Assembly (NCBI GenBank): GCA_002729415.1
Contig: PBXZ01000005.1
Span: 62,001-126,000 of the forward strand
Source of the DNA: UBA9662 sp002729415
Lineage (GTDB): Bacteria; Poribacteria; WGA-4E; UBA9662
Length of the DNA: 64,000 nt
Direction of reading: 5' to 3'
Shown here: positions 1 to 8,344 of the stretch, one piece after another
Position numbering within the stretch: the first letter of the stretch is position 1
How the letters are laid out: each line of letters begins with the position of its first letter
Position numbers and translations under genes: made by a program
The notes under the pieces: generated by a model
Databases searched by the model: none
The model's input: only the letters and a program-made list of their open reading frames with translations
Told to the model about the DNA's origin: nothing

Positions 1-276
1 TTATCTACGCCGCCAATATTTACTGCTTTTTATGATGGTAGTATAAGTGTCGACGAAAATTATGAAGAGCGTACTGGTCTAGCTACAACGGTGGATTTGC
101 GTCGTTTTGAACGTATCACTGACACTGAACCAATCCTAATTTCCCCTCATGGTTCGGGATCTTTACGCTATATGGATGCTATCATAGTCAACGACCAGAT
201 CTATTATTACTATGAGTATGTTCGAGCGGACGGCTCACATGAGTTACGTCTTAGTGTCGTTGAACTCCAAACTTAG
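1..276 (+). CDS. C-terminal end of a beta-propeller glycosidase-like protein (partial)
   Basis: The reading frame is open from the first base of the window and ends in TAG, so only the last 91 residues of a longer protein are visible. A GTG at base 91 exists, but the coding frame continues upstream without a stop and the upstream residues have the same character, so it is not the start. The visible part has alternating beta-strand-like stretches with the motifs TAFYDG, EERTGLA and SPHGSGSLRY, which resemble the last blade of five-bladed propeller glycoside hydrolases (GH43/GH68-type fold). The substrate cannot be told from this fragment. It lies 54 bases before a dehydrogenase gene on the same strand. 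The family assignment is tentative. Confidence 0.5.
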   Translation, partial: LSTPPIFTAFYDGSISVDENYEERTGLATTVDLRRFERITDTEPILISPHGSGSLRYMDAIIVNDQIYYYYEYVRADGSHELRLSVVELQT

Positions 277-330
277 ATTANGGGCAAATTTATAGTTGCT
301 ACATGATGATTTTTAGTAAGGAAATAAAAT

Positions 331-1296
331 ATGAATGTTCCNCCAAAGGAGTTCATTCGGGTCATGCCGGATNTNCTTCGATCTTTTNCTAGTANNGNNT
401 TTCAGGAAGCNGGTACNTCAACGACAGATGCTGATTGTCTNGCTGAATTGNTGGTTNTAACTGATTTACGTGGNGTTTTTAGNCATGGAACGCAGCAGTT
501 AGCAGGTTATATTGAAATGATACTATCTGGTAAGGTNAACCCGAGGCCTCAGGTTGAGTGTATTGANCANTCCCAAACCACNGCNGTCTTTGATGGNGAT
601 GGNGGNATGGGGCATNTGCCNGCNTATTTNGCTGCNAANANNGCNGTTAANATGGCNAAAGATATNGGGATTGGTGCGGTTACAACACGAAACCACTTTC
701 ATNTTGGTNGTGCTGGNAAGTATTCGCGGATGGCNCTCAAAGAGGATTGNNTNGGTTTTGCTGTCTCNGCACATCGATTTNTGCCNGNTGCTGGTGCCTC
801 NATACTTTCTNCNTCTGGAGNNTCTCCAATGAGTTTNGCNATNCCCACAGGTGATCAACCACCAATTGTTGTGGATATGGCGACTTCGATACATGGATCT
901 AACGACTTGTTCCAAATGATTCCTGGTGCTTTTTTTAAGTCTATTGGTTTGGGGGCAGTCAGTCATGCTTTGGGGGGATTTATGGCAGGTATCTGGTTGT
1001 TTGATCAACAAGCTAATGCAGATGCTTGGGAGGGATCGAACCAAGGAGCGTTCATATGTGCCTTTGATATTGCTCGATTTCGGGCCATTGATGAGTATAA
1101 GAAAGAGATTGATAGACACCTTCGTGGTATTCACCAGATGGAACCTGCTCCAGGTTATGATCGGGCTACCCTTCCAGGGGCTTTGGAATGGGAGCGGGAA
1201 CAAGAGTGGGCGGAAATTGGGGTTCCAGTTGGAAAAGGGCATCAGGAGGTTTTTAAAAGAGTGGCCAAGCTATTTGATATGAAATTACCTTTCTAG
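331..1296 (+). CDS. Malate/L-lactate dehydrogenase family NAD(P)-dependent oxidoreductase
   Basis: A 321-residue protein of the Ldh2/MDH2 (YlbC/ComC) family, which is unrelated to classical lactate dehydrogenases and reduces 2-keto acids such as pyruvate, oxaloacetate or ureidoglycolate-type substrates with NAD(P)H. Visible family marks are the N-terminal DLRGVFSHGTQQLAGY segment (about residues 47-63), the NHFHxGxAGKYS region (about 129-140) and the glycine-rich central part ending in PPIVVDMATS (about 174-183). The length is slightly short for the family (330-360). An AAGGA ribosome site at about 318-322 supports the ATG at 331. The first 500 bases are dense in N, mostly at third codon positions, and the N stop abruptly near 842. 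The exact substrate is unknown. Confidence 0.85.
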   Translation: MNVXPKEFIRVMPDXLRSFXSXXFQEXGXSTTDADCXAELXVXTDLRXVFXHGTQQLAGYIEMILSGKXNPRPQVECIXXSQTXXVFDXDXXMGHXXXYXAXXXXVXMXKDXGIGAVTTRNHFHXGXAXKYSRMXLKEDXXGFAVXAHRFXXXAGAXILSXSGXSPMSXXXPTGDQPPIVVDMATSIHGSNDLFQMIPGAFFKSIGLGAVSHALGGFMAGIWLFDQQANADAWEGSNQGAFICAFDIARFRAIDEYKKEIDRHLRGIHQMEPAPGYDRATLPGALEWEREQEWAEIGVPVGKGHQEVFKRVAKLFDMKLPF

Positions 1297-1302
1297 TTTG
1301 TA

Positions 1303-2118
1303 CTACCAACCAATCAATCTTAAATAGGTCGTCCATATTTGATTGTGCCAGATGAAGTCTAATGTTGCTGCAATTGTTAGGAAAGGAGCAAAGGGGATTT
1401 CACTGTTTGGTTGTTTTGATCTGAATATAATTAATATGAGTCCGATGATTGACCCTGTAAACGCGGCCACTGTTAGGACAGTTAGGATGCTCTGCCAACG
1501 TCCCAAAAAGAGCCCGATCAAAAACATCAATTTGGTATCACCAAACCCCATAGATTCTTTTCGAAAGACAAATCTACCCACGATTGCGATTGTTTGAATA
1601 GTCATGCCTCCTGTTGATGCCCATAAGATGTGTTTTAAAAGATAGTTAATATCTTGCTTTAAGATAGCCATCAATGTGATTATTGCCAAGCCCGTCATTA
1701 GGCCGGTTAGAATAATTGTATTTGGGATAATCATCCACCTAGTATCGATCACGGCAATTGGTATAAATAGTGAAACCAGCAGCGCTCCTTGAATCAGTTC
1801 AAGTGTTAAACCAAAATGATAAAACAAAAATAGAAATATGACTGCGGTCGTTAGTTCAACAACTGGGTAAATAATCGAGATTCTGATGTGACAGCTTCGA
1901 CACTTTCCTTTCAGTAAGAGGAAACTGATAATTGGAATGTTGTCATAAAACAATACCGGAGATTGGCAGTTTGGGCAGAGGGATCGGTGTGGGAAGTGGA
2001 TGGAGAGTCCATCGTTCGGGATTCGGTGAATGCACACATTCAAAAAACTTCCAATGACCAGACCAAAGACGAAGATAATAATTGCTGTTTCTATTTCATA
2101 CTCGGACATGAGGAGCAA
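1303..2118 (-). CDS. Prepilin peptidase (type IV leader peptidase, A24 family)
   Basis: A 271-residue polytopic inner-membrane aspartic protease that removes the leader of type IV pilins and type II secretion pseudopilins and N-methylates the new N-terminus. The N-terminal cytoplasmic domain has the two CxxC pairs of the family (C48/C51 and C73/C76, in CPNC and CRSC). The two catalytic aspartates are visible in IDTRWMIIPN (about residue 125) and in the hallmark MGFGDTKLM segment (about 191-199). Several hydrophobic helices follow. The gene converges on the upstream dehydrogenase with only six bases between the stops. A GspG-like pseudopilin lies 3.4 kb upstream on the same strand and is a plausible substrate. 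No other secretion or pilus genes are present in the window. Confidence 0.93.
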   Translation of the reverse strand: MLLMSEYEIETAIIIFVFGLVIGSFLNVCIHRIPNDGLSIHFPHRSLCPNCQSPVLFYDNIPIISFLLLKGKCRSCHIRISIIYPVVELTTAVIFLFLFYHFGLTLELIQGALLVSLFIPIAVIDTRWMIIPNTIILTGLMTGLAIITLMAILKQDINYLLKHILWASTGGMTIQTIAIVGRFVFRKESMGFGDTKLMFLIGLFLGRWQSILTVLTVAAFTGSIIGLILIIFRSKQPNSEIPFAPFLTIAATLDFIWHNQIWTTYLRLIGW

Positions 2119-2216
2119 TAAAGTTTAAGGTAAGTAATGACTTCGAAAGGGAAACCAATCTGGTTTGAAGAACTTGAATTGGTTTTCTGCTTAAATCGAG
2201 TAGGCTATAAATNTTG

Positions 2217-3665
2217 CTAACTTAAAAACAAAACGACATAAAATGTTGCAATCACTAATTGTACGAAGGCAAAAATAAAAGCTTTACTTACAAAACCAGC
2301 GAACGACATTTTGATCTGATATTTGTGCATCATGGTAACAGCAACGACTGTAGAAGCAGATCCGATTGGTGTAATGTTACCTCCTAGGTTGGAGCCGAAT
2401 ATAACGCTCCACCAAAATCCAGGTGTTTGGCTGTATCCAGTTCCCGGTAAAGTATTTAAAATTTTCCCTAGCATGGCAGACAATGGGATATTATCGGTGA
2501 CCGCACTAGCAATTCCAGAAGCCCACAAGATCGTAGCACCTCCACCACGAGTACCTAAGCTTGTCAATATGGCAATTCCTTCTCCTATCTTTTCTAGGAC
2601 TTTGGCATGTTCCATTACATTGATAACCACAAAAAGCGTCATAAAAAAAATAATCAGGTCCCAGTCGATATTTGTGTAGAATTTATTGACCTCGTGACGA
2701 TATTTAAGTAAAGCGATAAAAGCGAACATTAGGGCCACAAAACCCATTCCGAGTTGCTTAAGAAGCGGTAAAACTGATTGGGTTGAAAAGCACAGAATTA
2801 GTAAGCTAAAGAGGACTATGCTATAGCGGAAAAAAGCTCGGCTTGGAATACCATCGTTTTCATCGAAACTGTCGACGAGTTCTTGCGCTGCATTCCTTTC
2901 GTGGTCGGATTGCAGCTTTTCAATTTTGAAAATCTTCATTCCCAGCCCCAATGTTACCACCGTGGCTACGACAACAAAAGGTGCAGCCTTAATAAAAAAC
3001 TCGACAAAGGTAATGCCAGCCAAATTGCCTACGATAATATTCGGGACAGAACTGATCAGTGTCAGTAGGCCTCCGACATTAGTTAACAACCCTTCGATCA
3101 TCAGAAAACCCAGAAGTTTGTCCTCCCGATCGAGTTTCTTGAGTGAGACCCCAGTCAAAGAACCAATGATGATCATTGCAGTTACATTATTTAAAACAGC
3201 CGAGAAAATCACAGTCATTAAGCCGTAATAGATGAGTAACTTCATTGGATCACCACCGGATTTTTTTGTTAGCTTAATGGCAATCCATGAAAATAAGCCT
3301 GATTTGGAAGTGACGTCTACGAAGATACTGGCACCTACAATGATAGCGATAACTTCCCAGTCAACACCGGGAATGTAAATAGGCAATTTGAGCTTTTCAC
3401 CGAAAACATTGATTGTTTCACCAAACGGAAGAAGGTTCAAGGCGGTAGCGAAAAGGAGGGAAATAACAGCAAAGATGCCAGTAATGAGTGACTTCTTGGC
3501 GTGTAATTTTTCCTCAAAGGCAAGACAAAACACCATCAGGGCTAGAATGACGCCAAATAATGCAGTTACATTTCCTGACACAGTGTGCTCAGTATGCAAA
3601 CTTGAATCACCGGCAATGAACATTAAACAAGTGAGTCCAGAACCCAAAGTTATCAAGATTGGCAT
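2217..3665 (-). CDS. NhaD/ArsB-type ion transporter (putative Na+/H+ antiporter)
   Basis: A 482-residue integral membrane protein with about 11-13 hydrophobic helices, in the ion transporter superfamily that holds NhaD sodium/proton antiporters, ArsB and SLC13-like carriers. Recognisable features are the IIVGASIFVDVTSKSGLFSWIA segment (about residues 107-128), the LNNVTAMIIIGSL segment (about 157-169) and the C-terminal half-repeat with ASAVTDNIPLSAM and GSNLGGNITPIGSAS. The two Asn-containing re-entrant loops (NNVTAM and DNIPLS/GGNITP) are typical of the fold. Length matches NhaD. It lies just downstream of two universal stress protein genes on the same strand (26 bases from the nearer), so it is probably cotranscribed with them and may be controlled by them. 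Which ion it moves cannot be read from sequence. Confidence 0.8.
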   Translation of the reverse strand: MPILITLGSGLTCLMFIAGDSSLHTEHTVSGNVTALFGVILALMVFCLAFEEKLHAKKSLITGIFAVISLLFATALNLLPFGETINVFGEKLKLPIYIPGVDWEVIAIIVGASIFVDVTSKSGLFSWIAIKLTKKSGGDPMKLLIYYGLMTVIFSAVLNNVTAMIIIGSLTGVSLKKLDREDKLLGFLMIEGLLTNVGGLLTLISSVPNIIVGNLAGITFVEFFIKAAPFVVVATVVTLGLGMKIFKIEKLQSDHERNAAQELVDSFDENDGIPSRAFFRYSIVLFSLLILCFSTQSVLPLLKQLGMGFVALMFAFIALLKYRHEVNKFYTNIDWDLIIFFMTLFVVINVMEHAKVLEKIGEGIAILTSLGTRGGGATILWASGIASAVTDNIPLSAMLGKILNTLPGTGYSQTPGFWWSVIFGSNLGGNITPIGSASTVVAVTMMHKYQIKMSFAGFVSKAFIFAFVQLVIATFYVVLFLS

Positions 3666-3691
3666 TGACAGCTATGCTCCTTGTTCTTGAT

Positions 3692-4555
3692 TTAAATCAA
3701 AAGGACCGCAATATCTGAGAACTCGATAGCCACTGTATAAGCAAGTCCACGCATGGCAACTTGTTTCTCATCTTTGCCTTCTATTACCAGTAAAGTATGT
3801 TGACTTTGCGATAGCATTTTGCGGTAGGTAGAGAGTGGATAACCCATTTCAATAATGGCCTCAGTTTTCAAATTTGGTTTGACATTAGCCAAGACTTGTT
3901 GGCAGCGGCGGATATAATCGTTGGCTTGTTTGAATAGTTCTTGCTGGATTTCTTCCTTCGCCAGTGCTGTTTCAATACTGGGAATTCGAGAGATAGCTGA
4001 TATATAACGTTCAAACTCAAGTTGAGGTTCTATGTTGGTAAAGAGTAAAATCCCCGAATCGTTAACGAAATGGATTGCCCAGTTTACTAAGCGGTTGTCA
4101 CCAGCAAGATGGTCTTTGACAATCATTACATCTTCCAATTTTCTGGTGGCAGATTCGAAGGATGGGTGTGACAAACGTGGAACAATCATTACTGGAGTTT
4201 CAGTGCTTTGGGTTAGGACTTCAACGAAGACGCCTAGTCCAAAGTGTGCATTATTGAAGTCGTCGAAAAGATTCCGGTGCGTAATAATGAGATCGGGATT
4301 GGATGATTCGATGGTTTGAATGAAGGCTGTACGTGTATCTGGTTTTTCAGCGTGGATAGATTCCCAGGAGAATGTTCCACCTGGTTCACCACTATCAATG
4401 AACTTTTTTAGCCGGTCTTCAAATTGTTGTGCTTCTGGAGTTTTTAGGTCTGTTAGAAGCAAAAGCTTTTCAATTTTAGGTGGGTCAAAATGAAAAGCTG
4501 GTTTATCTGCACTTCGAAAAACCGATTCAAACTCGTCAATCCTATCCGGCATCAT
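3692..4555 (-). CDS. Universal stress protein-like, two-domain, no clear ATP site
   Basis: A 287-residue soluble protein with two alpha/beta halves that resemble UspA domains. The first half contains SNPDLIITHRN and ETPVMIVPR, which match the end-of-domain strands of Usp folds. The second half ends with a strand-rich FSDIAVLLI. Neither half shows the GxxGx9G(S/T) nucleotide-binding signature that its neighbour has, so it may be a non-ATP-binding paralogue. The start at 4555 has a second ATG next to it (the protein begins MMPD). It sits between the second Usp gene (60 bases upstream) and the NhaD-type transporter gene (26 bases downstream), all on the minus strand. Confidence 0.65.
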   Translation of the reverse strand: MMPDRIDEFESVFRSADKPAFHFDPPKIEKLLLLTDLKTPEAQQFEDRLKKFIDSGEPGGTFSWESIHAEKPDTRTAFIQTIESSNPDLIITHRNLFDDFNNAHFGLGVFVEVLTQSTETPVMIVPRLSHPSFESATRKLEDVMIVKDHLAGDNRLVNWAIHFVNDSGILLFTNIEPQLEFERYISAISRIPSIETALAKEEIQQELFKQANDYIRRCQQVLANVKPNLKTEAIIEMGYPLSTYRKMLSQSQHTLLVIEGKDEKQVAMRGLAYTVAIEFSDIAVLLI

Positions 4556-4615
4556 AATCTCCAGATTGTTTNAAAAAAAGTAATCGATGAAACCGTTTTT
4601 GCCTCTGACTTTTAT

Positions 4616-5476
4616 TTAATGGTAAAGTAAAACCGGGATGTTTGCTTGTTCAAGTATTTGTTGTGTGACGCTACCAAAAAAGAACTTGACAATATTATTT
4701 CTACCGTATGCTCCCATGACCAACAAATCTATGCTCAGTTCTTGAATCTGAGACATTATTTCTGAACTGGGGTCTCCCTTGATGCAACATAGGTCTTGCG
4801 TACCTACACCATAACTGGTAAAGTAACCTTCCAATTTTTTTAGCAATTGGAGCCCTTTGTCTTTGTCGTCGTTGACATTTAAAATCGTGATTTCGCACTG
4901 ATTCCAGATATTAAGCATAAGGAACATCTGTATTGATCGGGCAGACTGTACGCTGTCATCATAAGCAACAAGTATCCTGTTGATATCTCTGGTATAATCA
5001 GGTACAGCAAGTATTGGTGTCATACCGAGTGTAAGGAGTTTGTCAAGCGTTTCGTCGGGTTCACCATCCGGGTTATATTGAAAAAAAGTCTGTTGCCCGA
5101 CGACAATGAAGTCGTGGTATTTTGATTCATCGACAATTTCCTCAAATGGCCGACCTGTATCTGCGTGTATGTTGTAGTTAACATTTTCTAATTTACATGT
5201 TTCCTCAAAGCCCTGAAGTATTTTGACCGCTTTTTCTTGGGCTTTTTCTATGCGTTGTTTTTCTGATTCCTTGCTGTAGTGTATTACTCCTATTGGTGCT
5301 GGCCCTCCAAAACTCTCAATACCTGGTATGTCAATTATAGCCATGCCAGTGATTTCGGCTTGATGCTTTGACGCAATCTGGCAAGCATACTGCGTTGCTG
5401 ATTGGGTGTAGTCAGATCCGTCTAGACCTAACAGGATTTTGGAAAAACTGGGGCCTGAAGAAACTATTTGAGACAT
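4616..5476 (-). CDS. Universal stress protein, tandem UspA domains
   Basis: A 286-residue protein with two UspA domains, one at about residues 12-155 and one at about 165-286. The N-terminal domain begins with the typical KILLGLDGSDYTQSA strand and ends TLGMTPILAVPD. The C-terminal domain begins RILVAYDDSVQSARS and carries a full ATP-binding signature near residues 256-271 (GAYGRNNIVKFFFGS, that is G-x2-G-x9-G-S), ending IPVLLYH. Usp proteins of this kind act as ATP- or cyclic-dinucleotide-responsive regulators. The start at 5476 is preceded on the coding strand by a GAGGT ribosome site. It heads a likely three-gene unit with a second Usp and an NhaD-type transporter. Confidence 0.9.
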   Translation of the reverse strand: MSQIVSSGPSFSKILLGLDGSDYTQSATQYACQIASKHQAEITGMAIIDIPGIESFGGPAPIGVIHYSKESEKQRIEKAQEKAVKILQGFEETCKLENVNYNIHADTGRPFEEIVDESKYHDFIVVGQQTFFQYNPDGEPDETLDKLLTLGMTPILAVPDYTRDINRILVAYDDSVQSARSIQMFLMLNIWNQCEITILNVNDDKDKGLQLLKKLEGYFTSYGVGTQDLCCIKGDPSSEIMSQIQELSIDLLVMGAYGRNNIVKFFFGSVTQQILEQANIPVLLYH

Positions 5477-5503
5477 GATGACCTCCGAGGTGAATTAATC
5501 GTA

Positions 5504-5932
5504 TTACCACCAATATTTTTGCGATTCTTGGTTTTTTGCATAAACTCTACTGATCTCTGCAATTTGCCCAAGTCGATATTTTTGTGGTACCCGGTTATCT
5601 TCAGCTATACATATTTTATATGAATTGTGGATCAGCTGGTAATCTCCGTTCCATGGTGTTTTCGGAACTTTATCGAGGTAGGGGGATTTCCACCCTCTGA
5701 CGCCCGGGTTTTTGGCCAAATCTTGTAATTTATCTGGATATTCTCCAGTATGTTTATGGTATTTTTTAATTGCTTTTGCAATTGTTTCAACATCAACATC
5801 GGCTTGAGAAATTTTTCTGTCTTTTAGAAACGGTGGAAGGGACAGGCCAATAATTATTATGACCAAGACCGCTAGTATGAGCAACTGGATTCGAGTCATT
5901 CCAGAGTTAGCTAAATCTGTCTTTCTGTTCAT
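5504..5932 (-). CDS. GspG-like pseudopilin (type II secretion / type IV pilin-like)
   Basis: A 142-residue protein with a short positively charged leader and a class III-type cleavage site after glycine 11 (SG|MTRIQ), followed by a hydrophobic helix at about residues 14-33. The C-terminal domain (ADVDVETIAKAIKKYHKHTGEYPDKLQDL, then a LDKVPKTPWNG segment) resembles the GspG/T2SSG fold. Unusually, position +5 of the mature protein is Gln, not the Glu that nearly all major pseudopilins have for assembly. It lies 27 bases upstream of the Usp genes on the same strand; the prepilin peptidase that could process it is about 3.4 kb away. It may be a stand-alone pseudopilin paralogue, since no GspD/E/F is seen. 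Confidence 0.82.
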   Translation of the reverse strand: MNRKTDLANSGMTRIQLLILAVLVIIIIGLSLPPFLKDRKISQADVDVETIAKAIKKYHKHTGEYPDKLQDLAKNPGVRGWKSPYLDKVPKTPWNGDYQLIHNSYKICIAEDNRVPQKYRLGQIAEISRVYAKNQESQKYWW

Positions 5933-6011
5933 GTCCGGCTATTTTAGCGTACCTCCTTGGTCATGTCAAGATTGTAAGAAAGAACAAAGAAACTGATCAA
6001 ATTAGAACAAA

Positions 6012-8279
6012 TTATTTTCGTTGCGACTGGCTCCCTTGAAAGTTCCGTTGGCAACGTTCAATCCACTCTTTGACTCGATTAAGCTTTCCTCTTGGTAAAT
6101 TATAAATCTTGAGTATCTCGTTGAAGTGATTGATTGCTAGTTTGCATTTGTCTATGTGGTATCCATTTATACCAATTAAGCGAAGGTTTTCGATTTTCAG
6201 GTTATCAGGTAAGTTTAGAGCCTTGGCTTGAAGTAGGTATTGATTTGACTTAGAAAATTGTTGATCGAGATGGAGTTGTCGCCCAATTAGGTAGTGAATG
6301 AGACCGGAATCTGGTTGTTTTTGCATGGCTTCATTAAGAAGTACCATTCTCAATCTATTGGATAACCTGCCAATCAGGATTCGTTTTAATCTTTTTCGGT
6401 GAGGCCGTGATTTTGTAGCTAATGCGACTAGTTTTGCTTGTATATTACGATCAATTGAATCTGAAGCATGTAATGCAAGCACATCTTGGAAAGTTGACGT
6501 TGCTTCGCCTAATTCTTCGTTTTGCCAGTGAACATTACCTATAATATTTTTTGCTTCGGCAACTAAATGCATATTTGATTTAGGGTGTTTGATTATATGT
6601 TGGGCGATCTTAGTTGCTTCGTTTTGTAGACCAAGTTGATAGTTAGATAACATCAGACCCCTGAAATTTTTTGGATTATCAGAATCAAGTTTATGAATTT
6701 TATTGAAGAAGTCGATCGCTGTATACCAATCTGATCGACTATAAGCTGCCCAAGCTTTTGTGGAAAGGTCAGCTACTTCATGGGCACAATGCTCCTGAAA
6801 AATACTTGGGTGTTTGAACCGGTATTCAGCAACACGCAGATCTCGATCTGTTAGGACGATTTTATCTAAAAAAGCCTGCCATTCCTGATTGAGTGTTGCT
6901 AGACTCTTGTGGTAGATCTTCTCGAAATTTCCAGTTGGGAATACGTGCTTGAATTTCTCAATGCCGTAGGTGTCGACTAGGAAGCGAACGAAGGAACCAG
7001 CTACCGTATAGCTTAAGGAACCCGATTGTAGCCAGAATCCAAGTCCCATGATTTTTCGTATTGATGGAGCGATATTGAGGTCATGCATGGCTCGAGTCCA
7101 TTGGTGCGGGTCTAAATCTCCGCTGTCCCACTTGGCAGCGACTGCGATTCCTTCATGTAAGCCTAGTTTAAGGCTAATTGGTAGAAAAGAGTGCCATTCC
7201 GAGGTTAGAACATGTGCCAGCTCGTGCTTTAGGACTGGGTGAGGGAAGTCTTCGAAATTAATGTGTAACCCATAGCCAGTTACGTCCTGTAATGATGTAT
7301 GTTTAGCNCCCATGAGGCGTTTCTTTTGTTCGGGAGATGTGTATATATATGACCGCACTTTTTTGTCTGGTTTAATTTGAAAATATTTGATCAATTGTGC
7401 ATATCTGAATTCATGATCGACTGCAACTTTCTCGATTTCGTTTTCAACAACTGATCCTTTCTCAAAGAATAATAAGAAGTTTTCGGTTTGGTAAAAGCCT
7501 CCTAACTTTTTTTCGATGAAACTGCGTGTTGGCCGCAGGCCAAGTTCGCTTTTGTATAACCAGATCGATGCAAACCCCAGAACCAATATCGTTAAAGGAA
7601 TAAAATTCACCAATGAGCTGGGACGGTGAATTCTAGGTTTTTGGTGGATCAAGCGGGAAAGTTGAAAGAAAATCGCAGATATTAGCAAAGTAGTGCTTCG
7701 AGCAAGGAGCAGCGTCGTTGTAATTGGTATTTGCGTGTCATAAATTGGACCGGGGAAATAACCGAAAGTTGAGTGAAATCCAAACACAGGGGGATCGAAA
7801 GCAATATTATGTAGAAGCAGTAACAGCGTAGCAAAATTGTAGCTGAGGTAAGCTAGAAATGCATGGCGCCTCAGTAGCAGCTTAAAACATAGTCCCACCG
7901 ACGTTCCGTAAATACAACTGGTTACTGGTAAAAGCAGAAAAAATAGAAATCCTTCGGTGAAATTGCAGTTCGGTACACGAAATGCATTGAGTATGATGAT
8001 CAGAAATGGTAAAATCAGCAAAGTGAGGTTAATAGTTAGTGATAGCCAGAATGTGTTACTGATGAACTGATATGGTGAGTCCACAACTTTTGAGAAGTGT
8101 ACTTGTGGAGTATTGATAGTTATATGGGCAGAAGCTATTGATATGACAAATGCAAGAACCGCACAGAACTCAAAGGCAAGCAAATTGAAGAGTGGAATCA
8201 TGGCCATGATTAGGGCTGTTTTTGCCATGATAGCTAGCCATACCCAGTAGTGTAAGTTAACAGTCTTCATCGAATTCAT
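6012..8279 (-). CDS. Polytopic membrane protein with gluzincin peptidase (MA-type) domain and TPRs
   Basis: A 755-residue protein in three parts. Residues 10-245 hold about six hydrophobic helices resembling an ABC-2-type or other multi-pass membrane module. Residues 260-480 form an extracytoplasmic or soluble metallopeptidase-like domain with HELAH at 352-356 and a downstream LHEGIA (E376) that fits the third zinc ligand of gluzincins. Residues 500-755 are TPR-like helical repeats. The arrangement suggests a membrane-tethered protease with a protein-binding tail. The gene is on its own; the next upstream gene is divergent. One N occurs at about 7308. Substrate and biological role are not known to me. 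Confidence 0.72.
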   Translation of the reverse strand: MNSMKTVNLHYWVWLAIMAKTALIMAMIPLFNLLAFEFCAVLAFVISIASAHITINTPQVHFSKVVDSPYQFISNTFWLSLTINLTLLILPFLIIILNAFRVPNCNFTEGFLFFLLLPVTSCIYGTSVGLCFKLLLRRHAFLAYLSYNFATLLLLLHNIAFDPPVFGFHSTFGYFPGPIYDTQIPITTTLLLARSTTLLISAIFFQLSRLIHQKPRIHRPSSLVNFIPLTILVLGFASIWLYKSELGLRPTRSFIEKKLGGFYQTENFLLFFEKGSVVENEIEKVAVDHEFRYAQLIKYFQIKPDKKVRSYIYTSPEQKKRLMXAKHTSLQDVTGYGLHINFEDFPHPVLKHELAHVLTSEWHSFLPISLKLGLHEGIAVAAKWDSGDLDPHQWTRAMHDLNIAPSIRKIMGLGFWLQSGSLSYTVAGSFVRFLVDTYGIEKFKHVFPTGNFEKIYHKSLATLNQEWQAFLDKIVLTDRDLRVAEYRFKHPSIFQEHCAHEVADLSTKAWAAYSRSDWYTAIDFFNKIHKLDSDNPKNFRGLMLSNYQLGLQNEATKIAQHIIKHPKSNMHLVAEAKNIIGNVHWQNEELGEATSTFQDVLALHASDSIDRNIQAKLVALATKSRPHRKRLKRILIGRLSNRLRMVLLNEAMQKQPDSGLIHYLIGRQLHLDQQFSKSNQYLLQAKALNLPDNLKIENLRLIGINGYHIDKCKLAINHFNEILKIYNLPRGKLNRVKEWIERCQRNFQGSQSQRK

Positions 8280-8344
8280 GAAATCAAGGCTCTTAATAAA
8301 AGCAGGTTTGCCGAATTTGGGAGCTGATTCGGCTTAGTGTTGAA

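Noticed and set aside
523..1242. A 239-residue reading frame on the minus strand opposite the dehydrogenase
   Set aside because: It has no recognisable protein character and is the mirror of a well-supported gene on the plus strand.
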